Positions 62,392 to 64,000 of a stretch of DNA of 64,000 nucleotides are shown here, one piece after another; within the stretch, counting starts at the first letter, position 1; every line of letters starts with the position of its first letter. Source of the DNA: Thermoflexus sp042408815 (GTDB lineage: Bacteria > Chloroflexota > Anaerolineae > Thermoflexales > Thermoflexaceae); the NCBI RefSeq assembly GCF_042408815.1, contig NZ_JBHOQR010000002.1:248001-312000 (forward strand). The letters are read 5' to 3'. The position numbers were made by a program, and so were the translations under genes. A model generated the notes under the pieces. It did no database searches and had not been told where the DNA came from. It was given only the letters and a program-made list of their open reading frames with translations.

Positions 62392-64000
62392 CTAACGGTC
62401 GACCTCGCCTAGCACGATGTCGATGCTGCCCAAGATGACCACCACGTCGGCCACCTTGTGGCCCTTGCACATCTCGTTCAGGGCCGTCAGGTTGATGAAG
62501 GACGGCGCCCGGATGTGGTAGCGGTAGGGGTTGGGACTGCCGTCGCTGACGATGTAGAAGCCCAGCTCCCCCTTCGGGTTCTCCACCCGCCCATAGGCCT
62601 GTCCGGCAGGCACGCGGATCATGTATTGCTTCTTGCCCGCCTGGATCTCCCCCTTCGGGATCTGATCCAACGCCTGGCGGAGGATGCGCAGGGACTGCCA
62701 CATTTCATCGATGCGGATCAGATAGCGATCATAAACGTCCCCGTTGTAGCGGACCGCCACATCGAAATCGAAGCGATCGTAGATGCTGTAAGGCTCCGCC
62801 CGGCGCACATCGTAGGGGATGCCCGAGGCGCGCAGCACCGGCCCCGCCGTGCTGTAAGCCACCGCGAGGTCCGGCGGAAGCACCCCCACCCCCTGACAGC
62901 GCGCCTTGATCAGCTCGTTGTGGGTGAGGTAACGATCCAGCTCCTCAATGGCCCGGGGGAGACGGTTGTAGACCAGCTCCTTTGCCCGGGCGATCCAGTC
63001 ATCGGAGACATCGTGGGCCACGCCGCCGAAGCGCATGTAATTGCACATCATCCGGGAGCCCGAAGCCTCCTCGAAGAGATCCAGGATCAGCTCTCGCTCC
63101 TCGATGGCATAGAGGGCCGGGGTGAAGAAGGCGCCCAGGTCGTTGAGGAGGAAACCGATGGCCCACAAGTGGTTCACAATTCGGGTGAACTCGGCCATGA
63201 TCACCCGCAGATACTCCGCCCGCTCCGGCGGCTTGATCCCCAGGAGCTTCTCCACCGCGATGGCATATCCCAGGTTATTGCTCATCGAGCAGATGTAATC
63301 AAGGCGGTCGGTGTAGGGCATGTTTTGGAGATACATATTGCGCTCGCCGATCTTCTCGTGGTTGCGGTGGAGGTAACCCATGACCGGCTCCAGGCGCACG
63401 ATGGTCTCGCCATCCAGGGTGACCACCATGCGGAAGACCCCATGGGTGCTGGGATGCTGGGGGCCCATATTCACCACCAGCCGCTCAGTGCGCAGGCTCT
63501 TCGGCTCCACCCGCTCTCCCGTATCGGCCCGGGCGAACTGTCCCATGCCGATGTAAAGCAGCTCGTCCGAGGCGTCTTCCGCCTGGTCCGGATCCCAGTC
63601 CAGGGGATACTGCACGTTATCGTGCCAGAAGACCCGATCCTCCGCCCGGATGTGATGGCCCGAGGGCCAGCGGCTGCTGAAGGGTTTGTGCTCCTCCTCG
63701 TAATAAGGCTCCTTCCAGTCCTTTCGTAAGGGATGCCCGTAAAAACCCTCCCATAACAGGATCCGCTTGAGGTTCGGGTGGCCCGCGAAACGGATCCCCA
63801 TGAGATCCCACGCTTCCCGCTCCTGGAAGTCCGCACCCGGCCACACCGAGACCAGCGAGGGGACCGTAGCCACATCCCGGGGGGTGCGGGCTTTGAAGAC
63901 CAGCGGGCCGCCTCCCTCCAGGCGATAGGCGTGGTAGACGACCTCGAAATAGCCTGCCTGGATGTAATCAACGGCCGTCACGCTAGACAGATAGCGATAA
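62392..64000 (-). CDS. nuoCD: Fused NADH-quinone oxidoreductase subunits C and D (partial, runs off right edge)
   Basis: The frame continues without a stop to base 64000; the residues before the GTG at 63981 (YRYLSSVTAVDYIQ) fit the NuoC N-terminal domain, so the true start is outside. The NuoC part ends with EREAWDLMGIRFAGHPNLKR and GHPLRKDW. The NuoD part starts near VVNMGPQHPSTHGVFR and has the quinone-site region, ending at VLGEVDR. In the complex it forms the quinone-binding part of the peripheral arm. Confidence 0.93.
   Translation of the reverse strand, partial: YRYLSSVTAVDYIQAGYFEVVYHAYRLEGGGPLVFKARTPRDVATVPSLVSVWPGADFQEREAWDLMGIRFAGHPNLKRILLWEGFYGHPLRKDWKEPYYEEEHKPFSSRWPSGHHIRAEDRVFWHDNVQYPLDWDPDQAEDASDELLYIGMGQFARADTGERVEPKSLRTERLVVNMGPQHPSTHGVFRMVVTLDGETIVRLEPVMGYLHRNHEKIGERNMYLQNMPYTDRLDYICSMSNNLGYAIAVEKLLGIKPPERAEYLRVIMAEFTRIVNHLWAIGFLLNDLGAFFTPALYAIEERELILDLFEEASGSRMMCNYMRFGGVAHDVSDDWIARAKELVYNRLPRAIEELDRYLTHNELIKARCQGVGVLPPDLAVAYSTAGPVLRASGIPYDVRRAEPYSIYDRFDFDVAVRYNGDVYDRYLIRIDEMWQSLRILRQALDQIPKGEIQAGKKQYMIRVPAGQAYGRVENPKGELGFYIVSDGSPNPYRYHIRAPSFINLTALNEMCKGHKVADVVVILGSIDIVLGEVDR

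Overview
The window is one end-to-end block of GC-rich (roughly 60-65 %) bacterial chromosome, with tight minus-strand operons and strong Shine-Dalgarno (SD) sequences. An FHA-winged helix protein, CUT1 sugar ABC systems, a nuoC-nuoD fusion and two type I glutamine synthetases suggest a Chloroflexota member, probably a thermophile of the Thermoflexus/Anaerolineae kind. That assignment is inference; no rRNA gene is present. I saw no tRNA, rRNA, CRISPR array, insertion sequence or phage gene.

Layout. 1-2739: selB (cut by the left edge) preceded by a coiled-coil gene. 3073-5408: a LysE-type exporter, then glnA with its promoter and a palindromic operator. 5515-15501: a purine operon purL-purC-purE-purF-purD-purM-purN behind a clear sigma-70 promoter; PurL is a PurS-PurL-PurQ fusion and PurE is the class II (CO2-using) type. 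15667-22091: a long minus-strand run TPR protein - PH-like membrane protein - amt - NhaD/ArsB-type carrier - unknown protein - flotillin. 22265-26363: a second glutamine synthetase overlapping a PucR-type regulator, then a lipoprotein. 26535-30357: an AcoR-like regulator that lacks GAFTGA, a DUF2142-type membrane protein and a YkvA-like protein. 30461-33152: an orphan sugar-binding lipoprotein under a consensus promoter, then citrate synthase. 33743-37644: pgk, a ConA-like protein, thpR, yraN and an FHA-winged-helix regulator. 37782-46423: an S51-like protein with a CysRS-type tail, then an autoregulated carbohydrate operon (ROK repressor, amidohydrolase, binding protein, two permeases, glycosidase). 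46723-50799: a pilus-gene remnant, a flippase and a GH2 glycosidase. 50914-59735: a surface-polysaccharide operon with a small toxin-antitoxin-like pair inside it. 59876-64000: trxA, mrp, nuoI and nuoCD (cut by the right edge).

The strongest new signal is a shared nitrogen-type control element. glnA and the TPR-PH-amt operon, about 17 kb apart, carry the same odd palindrome (TTGTGCATCATGCACAA in glnA, a 15/17 match at amt). In both it lies exactly 33 bp from the same poor -35 (TAGCCG), with a 17-bp spacer and the same -10 (TACAAT). This looks like an activator-dependent nitrogen regulon whose operator fits none of the NtrC, NtcA, GlnR or TnrA consensus sites I know. Other points of interest are the AcoR relative without its sigma-54 contact loop, the S51-CysRS-tail fusion, the ROK operator lying on its own promoter, the DUF4258/DUF2283-like pair in the polysaccharide operon, and mrp linked to complex I genes.
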